Below, piece after piece: positions 7,488 to 15,981 of a stretch of DNA of 29,080 bases; positions within the stretch are counted from its first letter, which is position 1; each line of letters opens with the position of its first letter. The stretch comes from CAZJAH01 sp964544155 (GTDB lineage: Bacteria; Bacteroidota; Ignavibacteria; Kapaibacteriales; UBA2268): NCBI GenBank assembly GCA_964544155.1, contig CAZJAH010000038.1, positions 1-29,080 of the forward strand. The letters are read 5' to 3'. The translations under genes and the position numbers were made by a program. The notes beneath the pieces were generated by a model. The model ran no database searches. It was given only the letters and a program-made list of their open reading frames with translations, and was not told where the DNA came from.

Positions 7488-10103
7488 AAAAATCAGTTTA
7501 TTACTTTCAGTAGAAAGATTCTCCCTGTTAACGGCTTTTTTATACAACCCTGTGAGATGCTCGATATAATCATCAAAATTATGGCTTATGCCGCACTTCT
7601 GCCTCATTTCATTGATTTTGCCGGGATTATCAGCCACATAGCTCAATTTCTCGGCAAGTTCAGCAGGGGAATCATAAGAATATAAATAGCCGTTTTTGCC
7701 ATCCTCGATAAAATCGGGGAATCCTCCGATATTCGGACCGATAACAGGTACGCCCATAGCCAGGCTCTCGGCAATAACAAGCGGAGCGCAATCCTCCCAT
7801 ACACTGGGCAGTACCATAAAGTCAGTATTTGCGGCTATTTCCTTTAAACGCTTAATACCGTAGGGCCCGCGGAAGGTAAGCCTGCCCTTTTTGTCAAAGC
7901 CCTTAACCTGTGCCTGATATTTGGCGCCTGCGTATCCGTAAACATTAATTTCCGCGTTGAGCTGTGCGGGCATATTGGCGGCCATAGCAAGCACATGAAG
8001 CCCCTTATGAGGCATTATTCCGCCGATATAAGAAAATCTCGGCTTAGAGCTTATTGTTTTGGTAATATCTTCAGCGGCAAGGCTCTGAGCGATACTGTTT
8101 ATTTGATGTACCGTAATTATTTTAGAGGGGTCAGCCCCAAATTCAGTGAATATTTCTTTCAGCCTGTTTGAAACTGATAATGTATAATCTATTTTGTTAT
8201 TAAGAATATCAAGGGCTTTTTCCTGCCTGTCTTTGTAATAGGCAATAAGCTCGGGATTCTTTCCGGAAAGGAGGGAATTTTCGAAGAAATCAGTCGATTT
8301 CCAGGGTGTAATCAGCACAGGGCTTTCATGATCCATATTGTACATATACAGTTCAGGATCTATCAAATGATAGTTATGCGCGGTGAAAAAAGCGGGAATA
8401 TTATATTCTTTAACTATATCAGCTATCGAAAAGGATAATCCCAGAAAATTATGAAAATGCACAATGTCGGGCCTGAATTTATTCAGAAAAGCCCTGAAAT
8501 GTGTCAGTATCTTTTCATCTTTAATTTCCCTTAAAGGATTTTTAGAGTCAATCATAATTGTAGGCCTGTTATAAATGCCATACAGGTTGATGCCGTCATC
8601 GGTTTTTCTTTCAGGGAAGTACTGGTCAGATATATACTGTGAAACTCCGCCGGCATAAAATACAGCTACTTCATGGCCTTGTTCCTTAAGCTTAATGGCA
8701 GCGGAGCGTGGAAAAGTAGTACCGCCGCCCGGCTCATCCCAGCCGAACATTGTAAAAAGAATCCTGAGTTTCTTATTTTTTTTTGCCATTCCCGAAATGG
8801 CTTCCCGCGAATGAGTGTCTAAATATTTCGGTTCCTGCTTTGCCATGTCTTCAACGACGCTGATGATATTTCCCGCCTGATGCTGATGGCTTACGAATTT
8901 AATTTTTTGAAGCTTGCCTATGGTTTTTTCATAATAATGGCCGCTCAGGTAATCCCTAATCATGGATATTATGCCAGCAGCGCCGGGTGAATCGAATGAG
9001 CTTATCACCTGAAGGTTCCACCCGGAAAGAAGTGTAAGGCCGTTTTCCTCGAAGAGGCCGCCGGTTTTTACGCGCTTTTGGATAAATTCAGGCAGATAAA
9101 CTGCCTGCGGCACTGCCTTGTAAAATGCTTCTGCCAGTACTGACGAAAAGTTGGCCGAAAAAAGGAACAGCGCCTTGCTCAGCCATTCCTGCATATCGCC
9201 GTGGCTGATAAGCATACCCTTAATTCCGGTTTTATCGGCTATCCGCTTGTAGAAATCTGATTTATCCTTTCCGGTTGCTTTATGAAAGCCGGGATGCAGC
9301 TTTACTACAGGTATAAGTTCTCTATCCGGAAAATTATCCCGGATTTTGTTAAAAATCTTTAAAAAGGTCCTGAATGCCCTTATCTCTTCATATTCCCCAT
9401 GGAACATGGTGTATATTGTCTGGCCGTCATACCATGAAGGCGCGAAAATAATATGCCTGTTGTTTTCATTGGCTGGTTCAGGTGTTTTCCCTATAGTTCC
9501 GGTGATGATGATATTGGGGTTTTCATTTAGTGATTTCGCGTAATTCTCCACAAGGTATTTCTCGTATTGATTATTTACGCAAATGTGATCAACAGCGAAA
9601 TTCCCAACCAGCAGTTCCGGATTTTCGATGTTTTCCGGGCGAAAATAGCCGAGGTTATCCCCGTGATAAATCATTAAAACAGGAACGCCTGATTTCCTGA
9701 GCGCTTTAATTATCTCGGCGTTCGGCGCAATATTGGAATTATTGACGACGGCTGCCGCGTAATTCAGCTCATGGTGTGAATCAATAATCGAATCAGAGGC
9801 TTTCACTGAGTTAACATGTAAAGCTACCGCTGCCTGCACGGCTTGTTTTAATTTGCGCTCATCATTTCGCAGCCCGGCATTTTCGGCTGATCTTACCATT
9901 ATTTCTGTGTATTTTTGGGCGGCGCTTTTAAGATCTTCTTCAGGGAATCCGGGTTCCAGAGTGACTTTCAATTCATATCCGGTATTGATTTTTCCTATGG
10001 GAGAAAAATGGTATACATTGAATTTTTCCGACAAGGCGTCAGCTATATGCCTGTGCCTGACGGGATGCAGGTTGATTGTTAATATGTTGCTTTTTTCAAT
10101 CAT
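7479..10103 (-). CDS. Two-module GT-B glycosyltransferase (CDP-glycerol-transferase-like plus GT4)
   Basis: This 874-aa protein appears to be two glycosyltransferases in one chain. The C-terminal half (about 446-850) is a clear GT4 enzyme: glycine-rich loop EPGGGTTFPR (457-466), IVHFHNFLGL (548-556), SYIGGIMPHKGLHVL (691-705) and the donor-binding acidic motif WEDCAPLVIAES (769-780). The N-terminal half (1-430) has GT-B character resembling CDP-glycerol glycerophosphotransferase/SpsB proteins: VVKLHPGFH (267-274) and NFSSVLAEAFYKAVPQAVYLPE (318-339). No signal peptide or membrane helices are visible, so it is cytosolic or peripheral. It is the last gene of the pse operon, its start overlapping the previous stop by 8 bases. 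One module may transfer the pseudaminic-type sugar; acceptor and donors are unknown. Confidence 0.8.
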   Translation of the reverse strand: MIEKSNILTINLHPVRHRHIADALSEKFNVYHFSPIGKINTGYELKVTLEPGFPEEDLKSAAQKYTEIMVRSAENAGLRNDERKLKQAVQAAVALHVNSVKASDSIIDSHHELNYAAAVVNNSNIAPNAEIIKALRKSGVPVLMIYHGDNLGYFRPENIENPELLVGNFAVDHICVNNQYEKYLVENYAKSLNENPNIIITGTIGKTPEPANENNRHIIFAPSWYDGQTIYTMFHGEYEEIRAFRTFLKIFNKIRDNFPDRELIPVVKLHPGFHKATGKDKSDFYKRIADKTGIKGMLISHGDMQEWLSKALFLFSANFSSVLAEAFYKAVPQAVYLPEFIQKRVKTGGLFEENGLTLLSGWNLQVISSFDSPGAAGIISMIRDYLSGHYYEKTIGKLQKIKFVSHQHQAGNIISVVEDMAKQEPKYLDTHSREAISGMAKKNKKLRILFTMFGWDEPGGGTTFPRSAAIKLKEQGHEVAVFYAGGVSQYISDQYFPERKTDDGINLYGIYNRPTIMIDSKNPLREIKDEKILTHFRAFLNKFRPDIVHFHNFLGLSFSIADIVKEYNIPAFFTAHNYHLIDPELYMYNMDHESPVLITPWKSTDFFENSLLSGKNPELIAYYKDRQEKALDILNNKIDYTLSVSNRLKEIFTEFGADPSKIITVHQINSIAQSLAAEDITKTISSKPRFSYIGGIMPHKGLHVLAMAANMPAQLNAEINVYGYAGAKYQAQVKGFDKKGRLTFRGPYGIKRLKEIAANTDFMVLPSVWEDCAPLVIAESLAMGVPVIGPNIGGFPDFIEDGKNGYLYSYDSPAELAEKLSYVADNPGKINEMRQKCGISHNFDDYIEHLTGLYKKAVNRENLSTESNKLIFKK

Positions 10104-12108
10104 TTATAAGGCTCGCGAGATATGAATTAATTAAAAATCTTAGGTTTTGATCAAGGTCAACTCCATCTTCTTTTTTATAATCGAGCGTCAGTTTTCTTAT
10201 GAAGATATCCGGTTCCCAGGAACTGAATTTCTCGGATAATTGCTTTAAGGCAAATTCATCAGGTATTAGCATTATGTTTGAGCCGCATTCGTAGCAGACC
10301 TGTTTAGTTTCGGATAGAGCAGTGCCCGTAAGCTGGCTTGTGTTCAGGCTTTTGCAGCAGGGGCAGCGCCATTGGGCCGAATAGGGCAGAGCGCCCACCG
10401 ATATAGGATTAAAAGCAAGGCTCGCGATAGTGGCAGTGGTTGATATATCCGTTTTGATGCCTGCCATTTTTTCTGCAGTAGAGAGTTTTTCTTCATTTAT
10501 AAGGGCTAATGTTTCCTTTTTCTTGAGTTCAGCCGGCTTAATAATCCTTCCGAAAAGTATCCGGATTATTTCGGCAGCGAGTTTTTTAGTATGGGAGCGG
10601 TTTAACTCGTTAACCCTGTTTATGATATTCGATACCCTTTCCTTATAAGGGCTTTTAGCAGCGTGTTCAGGCGATTTTTGAGAGTGAATACGCTTGGCTT
10701 CTTCATCCAGCAGCCTTTTCCATTTACCGGCCTCTCTGTGATTATCATGCCTAAGTGAGTTTCCATAAAGCAATTTAAGTGAATCCCGATCATTGGGATT
10801 AAAGATCAGTTCCCGGCGGGACCATATTTCCCAAAGATCCATGGATGTTTCTTTTTCGTTCTTTTCAGGTATGAAAAGGTCTTTCCATTTTTCGGTGAAT
10901 TCATCATGGTACTTATGTTCAATTTCTGTCTTGCCGCGGGGTATAGCTTTACTGCTTTCAGCTCTTACATCTTTGGCCATAATAATTTCGTAAGGATTTC
11001 CGATACATACGTGCATACACAGGTCGGTAAATTCCATTCCCCGGATCAGTTCTTCGGGACTGATTTTAATTTTTTCAAAGAAAACATTGCTTACGGCTGC
11101 CAGATCTTCACTGGCAGCGACTGAAATAGTATGAACACTTTCCTTTAGAAAAGCCTCTTCTTTCAAGTTATCCCTGTGATAAACGGTTAACATGTTTTTG
11201 TAGAATCCGGCATCCGCGCCATTATAATAAATATATGGCGTATCCTTATAGATCAGGCGGGGTGAGGCTATAAGCGCTTTTTTCGATTCTTCCAGGGCTA
11301 TGATAAGTTTATCGATCAGGTGGTATTTGATATCAGTTCTTGTGTCTGTCAGAATGTAATATTTAGCTGAAATTATATCACGCGCACGGAATAGGGCATG
11401 GGCTGCATTTGATGATACAATTTTTTTATAATCATCGGAATAAACATTCGAAAAATTTCCAAACAGGAGAACTTCCACATTTGAAGGCATTTTTGATTTA
11501 ATTTCAACTAAATCAATCCTGCTGTCAGTGGAGCAATTTATAAGCAGTGCTATATCCTTGTCGAATATTTTGTTTTTTTCGGAGCTGATCCTAAATATTT
11601 CGAAAATATTACCTTCACGCAACTCATTTGCCGGGGAATTTTCTTTCAGATAATTAGAAAAGCTGACAAATACCGGATTATTTCTTTTTAGTTTGGCAAA
11701 TAAGCTTGAATAAAGAAATGTATTTGTGCTAACAGCTTTTTGAGATTTAAAATTTAGATTTTTTTCCTGCAGAATGCCTTCTACATTGCCGGAAATAATA
11801 ATATCCGGGGTTTCACTTTTTGATATCATCGCCATGAATTCCCTGTGTTTAAGGCCTTCTTCGGTATAAGCTGTTATGTAAATGCTGTCAAATGCGTTAG
11901 AAAGTGCCCGGTTAATATTTTCCTCCGTACACTCATTAGGAAATAGCAAAAGGGCTTTTTTTCCGATGGTTTCCGGATCCGTCAGTTGGTCACCGTCCAG
12001 GCTGAATACAGCCGTCTTGGGGGGCATGTCATTTATGACAGCTCTTAAAATGAGATAATAATGAAACGGCATATCGTTTATAATTTGCAAGGCGTCCTCT
12101 TTATTCAA
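10096..12108 (-). CDS. Divergent GT2-like protein with C-terminal zinc ribbon
   Basis: A 670-aa cytosolic protein I cannot match to a named family. Residues ~184-410 follow the layout of GT2 (rhamnosyltransferase-like) enzymes: DIALLINCSTDS at the start, NAAHALFRARDIISAKYYILTDTRTD (TDTRTD at 254-259 in the DxD position), a region near 357-362 (GMEFTD) where the catalytic acidic pair sits, and YHDEFTEKWKD at 400-410. Residues 1-180 resemble a second, decayed nucleotide-sugar-like domain. A helical stretch (425-475) resembles a TPR. At 582-608, CPCC...CYEC gives four well-placed cysteines (C582, C585, C605, C608) for a zinc ribbon, unusual for a glycosyltransferase. It overlaps both neighbours by 8 bases, so it belongs to the pse operon. 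Activity may be lost or altered. Confidence 0.6.
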   Translation of the reverse strand: MNKEDALQIINDMPFHYYLILRAVINDMPPKTAVFSLDGDQLTDPETIGKKALLLFPNECTEENINRALSNAFDSIYITAYTEEGLKHREFMAMISKSETPDIIISGNVEGILQEKNLNFKSQKAVSTNTFLYSSLFAKLKRNNPVFVSFSNYLKENSPANELREGNIFEIFRISSEKNKIFDKDIALLINCSTDSRIDLVEIKSKMPSNVEVLLFGNFSNVYSDDYKKIVSSNAAHALFRARDIISAKYYILTDTRTDIKYHLIDKLIIALEESKKALIASPRLIYKDTPYIYYNGADAGFYKNMLTVYHRDNLKEEAFLKESVHTISVAASEDLAAVSNVFFEKIKISPEELIRGMEFTDLCMHVCIGNPYEIIMAKDVRAESSKAIPRGKTEIEHKYHDEFTEKWKDLFIPEKNEKETSMDLWEIWSRRELIFNPNDRDSLKLLYGNSLRHDNHREAGKWKRLLDEEAKRIHSQKSPEHAAKSPYKERVSNIINRVNELNRSHTKKLAAEIIRILFGRIIKPAELKKKETLALINEEKLSTAEKMAGIKTDISTTATIASLAFNPISVGALPYSAQWRCPCCKSLNTSQLTGTALSETKQVCYECGSNIMLIPDEFALKQLSEKFSSWEPDIFIRKLTLDYKKEDGVDLDQNLRFLINSYLASLIND

Positions 12109-13150
12109 TCATATCAAAGCTTAAGGGAGTACCCTTTTCGAAATTACTTTTGAATTTCTTACCGAGCATATCTGCCAGGTATTTAGGGTGAATGCCGGCT
12201 GCCGGCCTTATTGACCTAATGTTGTCTCTTGTCAGCAATTCACCGGCTTTAACATCTTTTACAACGAATAAAGACCTTGAATAATTCCTTGCTTTCACAC
12301 TTGTTGCCGATAAAGAGTATTTGCCCGAGCCGAGGCTTATTTCAACTTCTCTTATGGCTTTAACCATATCTGAAAATTCTACAGGATCGAGTGAGAATGA
12401 GGCATCCGGCGTATCGAGGGATTTATCAAGGATAAAATGCTTTTCGATTACACGGGCGCCTAATGCTACTGCCGCTACCGGTATGTTTATTCCCATTGAA
12501 TGATCGGATAACCCGGCAATAACATCGAACTGCGAGTAAATATCCCTAATGGAATTAAGGTTCATTTCATTATAAGGGGCAGGGTAGGCCGATGTACATT
12601 TCATGATAACTATTTTGTCATTCTTCACGCGATGACATGCTTTCACAGCATCACGGATATCATCTATGGTAGCGACACCTGAAGAAATTATCATCGGTTT
12701 GCCGGTCGCGGCTGCGTATTCGATAAGCGGTATATCTGTAATTTCGTACGATGCTATCTTATAAGCAGGAGAATTCATATCTTCGAGCATATCGACAGCT
12801 TCTATGTCAAAGGGGGATGAGAAACATTCAATGCCCATTTCTCTGGCAATAATGAATATCTTTCTGTGCCACTCATATGGAAGAGCGGCTTTTTTGTAAA
12901 GTTCATAAAGCTTAGTTCCGGCCCAGGGCCCCTCCGGATTTGCCATAAAGAGTTCTTTTTCAGAATCCAGAGTCATGGTTTCCGGCCTGTATGTTTGGAT
13001 TTTTACAGCGTCTGCTCCTGATGCGGCTATGGCCTGGAGGCTTTTTTCAATAGTTTTGAAATCATTGGCGTGGTTGGAGGATAATTCCGCGACTATAAAT
13101 ACAGGATTATCTCTTCCTATTTTTTTTTTGCCAATTTCAATTTTTTTCAT
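12101..13150 (-). CDS. pseI: Pseudaminic acid synthase PseI
   Basis: PseI condenses phosphoenolpyruvate with 2,4-diacetamido-2,4,6-trideoxy-L-altrose to give pseudaminic acid. The 349-aa protein has a NeuB-type TIM barrel (FIVAELSSNHAND, 18-30; CFSSPFD, 109-115; KIASYEITDIPLI, 131-143) with the metal-binding histidines expected from NeuB at H217 (GLSDH) and H238 (EKHF), then a C-terminal SAF/antifreeze-like domain (about 289-349, SLFVVKDVKAGELL). LYELYKKAALPYEWH and FSLDPVEF are more like PseI than sialic (NeuB) or legionaminic (LegI) synthases. Its ATG overlaps the pseG stop as ATGA, and its end overlaps the next gene. If the upstream acyl group differs from acetyl, this enzyme would have to accept it. 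Confidence 0.9.
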   Translation of the reverse strand: MKKIEIGKKKIGRDNPVFIVAELSSNHANDFKTIEKSLQAIAASGADAVKIQTYRPETMTLDSEKELFMANPEGPWAGTKLYELYKKAALPYEWHRKIFIIAREMGIECFSSPFDIEAVDMLEDMNSPAYKIASYEITDIPLIEYAAATGKPMIISSGVATIDDIRDAVKACHRVKNDKIVIMKCTSAYPAPYNEMNLNSIRDIYSQFDVIAGLSDHSMGINIPVAAVALGARVIEKHFILDKSLDTPDASFSLDPVEFSDMVKAIREVEISLGSGKYSLSATSVKARNYSRSLFVVKDVKAGELLTRDNIRSIRPAAGIHPKYLADMLGKKFKSNFEKGTPLSFDMIE

Positions 13151-14151
13151 GTGGTCATTCCGAGGATTAATTCTGTTATTTCATTTTTACCGCTGCCACA
13201 GTCCATTTTTTTTATGTAATCCCGGTACTCATCTTTTTGCTCAAATGGCAGGTTTATTAATTCTTCCGGGTTTTTTATGTTTTGCAATTCATAAATATAA
13301 GAAAAATTTGCGAAGTCTCCGGCCTGCGTCTCATTCTGTGTTATAGCTATCGCGGGCATACCGAGACAGTAGGCTTCAAAAAGCGTCACGCCCGGCGAGC
13401 AGACTATAAGTTCGTGCTGCAACATGAGTTTTGCCATATACTTAACATCTTTGAGAATTTTTATTCCGGAAAATCCTTTTATATCCATATCAGAAATAAG
13501 CTTTTCCAATTCCTGCATGTGTAAAAATCCCCTGCCGGTGATGACAGTGATATTTCCGTGGAAGGAATCTTTGATCATTTTGAGGAATTTAACGGTCAAT
13601 CCCGAGGGGTCGCTTCCTCCGAAAGTCAACAGGATGCTTTTGGGACAGCTGTTTTCAGGGAATCGGTATTGGTTTCTTTTAGTAATAAATTCATCCCTGA
13701 GGATAGCGTATTTCGGACCAGAAAGCACTTCCAAACCGTTAGTTTTGAAAGCAGTATTTTCGGGTTTATTACCGGCCGCGGAAATAACCATAAATTTGAT
13801 GAATTGTTTACCCCGGTCATCAGGTTCTCCCAGAGTGCCTACCGGGAATAAGTCGCTTATCTTTTTCAGGAGTGCGTTATTGAACAGAGGCAGATCAACA
13901 ATTACAACATCGGGTTGATATATATTTAGCTGTAATATAAGTTTAAGTTCATCTGAGTACGGCTGAAAATGGTAGCCAACGGAACTGATCTTTTCGCAAA
14001 GGGAATAATCACCGGAGCACAGGAAAAATGATGATACCTTTTTATTCAATAGCTTATCGGCCAGCTCAATCGACCGGTAGATGTGTCCCATACCTGATTC
14101 GGGAGAGGCTTCAAGTATGAATGCTGCTTTTTTAGCTTTGCTTAATGACAT
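13147..14151 (-). CDS. pseG: PseG-like UDP-sugar hydrolase of the pseudaminic acid pathway
   Basis: PseG removes UDP from UDP-2,4-diacetamido-2,4,6-trideoxy-beta-L-altropyranose, giving the free sugar for PseI. The 334-aa protein has a GT-B/MurG-like fold: SGMGHIYRSIELADKL near the N-terminus contains the catalytic histidine (H23), the middle holds SGPKYAILRDEF, and the C-terminal nucleotide site includes LLTFGGSDPSG and TLFEAYCLGMPAIAI. The N-terminal half after residue 60 (DVVIVDLPLF, GEPDDRGKQF) matches textbook PseG less closely, which could reflect a modified substrate. It lies directly before pseI, as in Bacillus and Campylobacter-type loci, and its start lies 20 bases inside the methyltransferase gene. 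Confidence 0.82.
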   Translation of the reverse strand: MSLSKAKKAAFILEASPESGMGHIYRSIELADKLLNKKVSSFFLCSGDYSLCEKISSVGYHFQPYSDELKLILQLNIYQPDVVIVDLPLFNNALLKKISDLFPVGTLGEPDDRGKQFIKFMVISAAGNKPENTAFKTNGLEVLSGPKYAILRDEFITKRNQYRFPENSCPKSILLTFGGSDPSGLTVKFLKMIKDSFHGNITVITGRGFLHMQELEKLISDMDIKGFSGIKILKDVKYMAKLMLQHELIVCSPGVTLFEAYCLGMPAIAITQNETQAGDFANFSYIYELQNIKNPEELINLPFEQKDEYRDYIKKMDCGSGKNEITELILGMTT

Positions 14152-14800
14152 AAGTTATGTACCAGCTGTTTTTTTCTTTCATGTTATTTTTATATAGCTG
14201 AAGATATTCAGTCGATCTAATATCAAAACCGGCTTCTTTCAGAAGTTCATTTACTTCTTCAGGCTTGAAGAAATGGTAATACATTTCACTGTACGGGCCG
14301 GCCCTGTCATCAAGGATAAAAAAGCCGCGCTCTATTTCCCGGCCTAAGCCGTAGAACCAGTTGTCATAAGTCCTGAAGTTACAAATCAAAGCCGCGCCCG
14401 GATTCATAAAGCTGTTTATTTTATTTAGACGAGCTCTGATCTCATGTTTTCGCGAAAGAAATAAAACTCCCCATGCCAGGATAAGATCGAATTTAATATC
14501 CGGATTATAGTTTAATATTTCCTTTAAATAAACATGCCTTATATTAGGATATTGCTTTTTAAGTGATTCGGAATATTTTACGGCAGTATCAACTATATCG
14601 ATTCCATAAGCCTGATATCCGCAATCAGCCATCAGCCTCAGATGCCTGCCGGATCCGCAGCCAATATCAAGGGCGTTTCCCGGATTAGGGCCGAGGTGTT
14701 TTAGAACCATAGCCGCAACTCTGTCATCAGGGTAGAGGAGTACATTTTTGCTGAACTCCCAGGACCATAGTTCCCGGTTAGTATCCTGAATGCTTTTCAT
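14132..14800 (-). CDS. Class I SAM-dependent methyltransferase in the pse operon
   Basis: A 222-aa cytosolic methyltransferase with a Rossmann-type SAM site: LDIGCGSGRH (44-53, motif I), GIDIV (66-70, motif II acidic end) and FDLILAWGVLFL (motif IV region). It belongs to the small-molecule UbiG/methyltransf_25-like group; the substrate cannot be read from sequence. It sits between the ATP-grasp ligase gene (2-base gap) and pseG (20-base overlap), so it is made with the pathway enzymes. A plausible role, inferred only from context, is O- or N-methylation of the pseudaminic-type sugar or of a group the ATP-grasp enzyme attaches. Methylated glyceroyl substituents on pseudaminic acid are known in Campylobacter flagellin. 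Confidence 0.85.
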   Translation of the reverse strand: MKSIQDTNRELWSWEFSKNVLLYPDDRVAAMVLKHLGPNPGNALDIGCGSGRHLRLMADCGYQAYGIDIVDTAVKYSESLKKQYPNIRHVYLKEILNYNPDIKFDLILAWGVLFLSRKHEIRARLNKINSFMNPGAALICNFRTYDNWFYGLGREIERGFFILDDRAGPYSEMYYHFFKPEEVNELLKEAGFDIRSTEYLQLYKNNMKEKNSWYITYVIKQS

Positions 14801-14802
14801 TT

Positions 14803-15978
14803 TTATGTCTTTATCATTTTGATGAAATTATCAATTTTTTTGAGAATATCATATTCGTCATGGCCTTCGAATATAGCATAGCCTCTGCGAAAAATACCGG
14901 CTGTATTTTTCATGTTATCAAGTTTTTCATTTAATTTAAAATAAAAAATATATTCCTTTATACCCGGATATTTTTGGATTTCACTATCAGGCGGTATTTT
15001 TTTTACAACGCCTTTAATAGGCAGGTAGCTTATAGCGTGGAATTTATTATGTTTGATTCCGAAATAAGCAGGATCGCCCAGTACCATCTTAATTGACTGT
15101 CTGACAGCGTTAACACCCGTGCAGTAAGGCATAAATTTGTCAATCAGGAAAATACCGGCAGGGCGGCCAGATATTTCTAAAAAAAACAAATTATTGTCAT
15201 TAATTATCAGATCGGCGTGGATGAGGCAGTTATCCATGCCTGAAGTCTTTGTGAAAAGCCTCAGCGCCTGCTCTATTTTCATCTTTATGCCGGCTGAAAC
15301 CGCTGCGGGAGCTATGTAACCCTCAATTAGCCTGTCTGGAAGAGGTGTGAGCAGTTTTTTTCTGACTAGTAAAATCTCAATCTCGCCTTCGTTAATTACC
15401 GCATCCAGGCCGTATTCATCTCCATCTATGAAACTTTGTACCAGAGTGGCGTCATTTCCTCTTAATTTTAAATGCTCATTGGTAAGGGCGTTAAGGCTTT
15501 TGGGGTTATCTATATAACCAACTCCCTTAGAGCCGGAACCTTTGACGGGTTTCAATATTAACGGGAAATCGATTTTTTGAGCAGCGTTAAAAATATCATC
15601 TTTAGTTTCAGCCATAATTTGTCTGGGATAACTTATACCGCACAAATTCATTATGTGGCTCATTTTGGATTTATCGGTGCAGACATCCGCGGCTTTAGAT
15701 TTGATACCCCTTAAATTAAATTTTTCGTTTATCCTTCCGGATGTCAGCAAAGTTTTGCCGAGGGGAGTGGGAATTATACCGCCGGGTTGAATGTCTTTAA
15801 CAAGCTGTTCGATTGCACAGTGATCCAAAAGATCACAGCGGTAAGCTTTGAACGCTCTATCGATGCCGGACGGGTTAATATCATTATGGATAACATGTAC
15901 TTCATGCCCTGCCACGGCGGCTTCGTTTATAAAGCCTTCTCTTTCGGGACCGGCGCCAAATGCCAATAGCCTTGACAT
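14803..15978 (-). CDS. ATP-grasp carboxylate-amine ligase in the pse operon
   Basis: A 391-aa ATP-grasp enzyme of the CarB/PurK-like type, which activates a carboxylate as acyl phosphate and joins it to an amine or similar nucleophile. Visible elements are an N-terminal pre-ATP-grasp Rossmann-like domain (LLAFGAGPEREGF, 4-16), ATP-binding lysine in LILKPVKGSGSKGVGYI (K143, glycine-rich loop 147-154), IDGDEYGLDAVI (184-195), and metal-ligand region LIHADLIIN...FFLEISGRPAG (D256, E268). The usual Asn after the metal-binding Glu is not seen (EISGR). GTG-rich AGGGTGAG lies just upstream of the ATG. Next to pseC/spsF and with no PseH in view, it is a good candidate for placing an acyl or aminoacyl group on the sugar amine; the substrate is unknown. 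Confidence 0.85.
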   Translation of the reverse strand: MSRLLAFGAGPEREGFINEAAVAGHEVHVIHNDINPSGIDRAFKAYRCDLLDHCAIEQLVKDIQPGGIIPTPLGKTLLTSGRINEKFNLRGIKSKAADVCTDKSKMSHIMNLCGISYPRQIMAETKDDIFNAAQKIDFPLILKPVKGSGSKGVGYIDNPKSLNALTNEHLKLRGNDATLVQSFIDGDEYGLDAVINEGEIEILLVRKKLLTPLPDRLIEGYIAPAAVSAGIKMKIEQALRLFTKTSGMDNCLIHADLIINDNNLFFLEISGRPAGIFLIDKFMPYCTGVNAVRQSIKMVLGDPAYFGIKHNKFHAISYLPIKGVVKKIPPDSEIQKYPGIKEYIFYFKLNEKLDNMKNTAGIFRRGYAIFEGHDEYDILKKIDNFIKMIKT

Positions 15979-15981
15979 GTC

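Noticed and set aside
7467..7685. 72-codon + strand frame after purB
   Set aside because: Starts inside the terminator and runs antisense to the GT4 domain; no ribosome site.
12101..13150. Sialic acid (NeuB) or legionaminic acid (LegI) synthase instead of PseI
   Set aside because: The operon has PseB- and PseC-type enzymes (inverting dehydratase and its aminotransferase) and PseG, with no NeuC/LegG epimerase; motifs fit PseI better.
13424..13918. 164-codon + strand frame
   Set aside because: Antisense shadow of pseG; no ribosome site and no recognisable domain.
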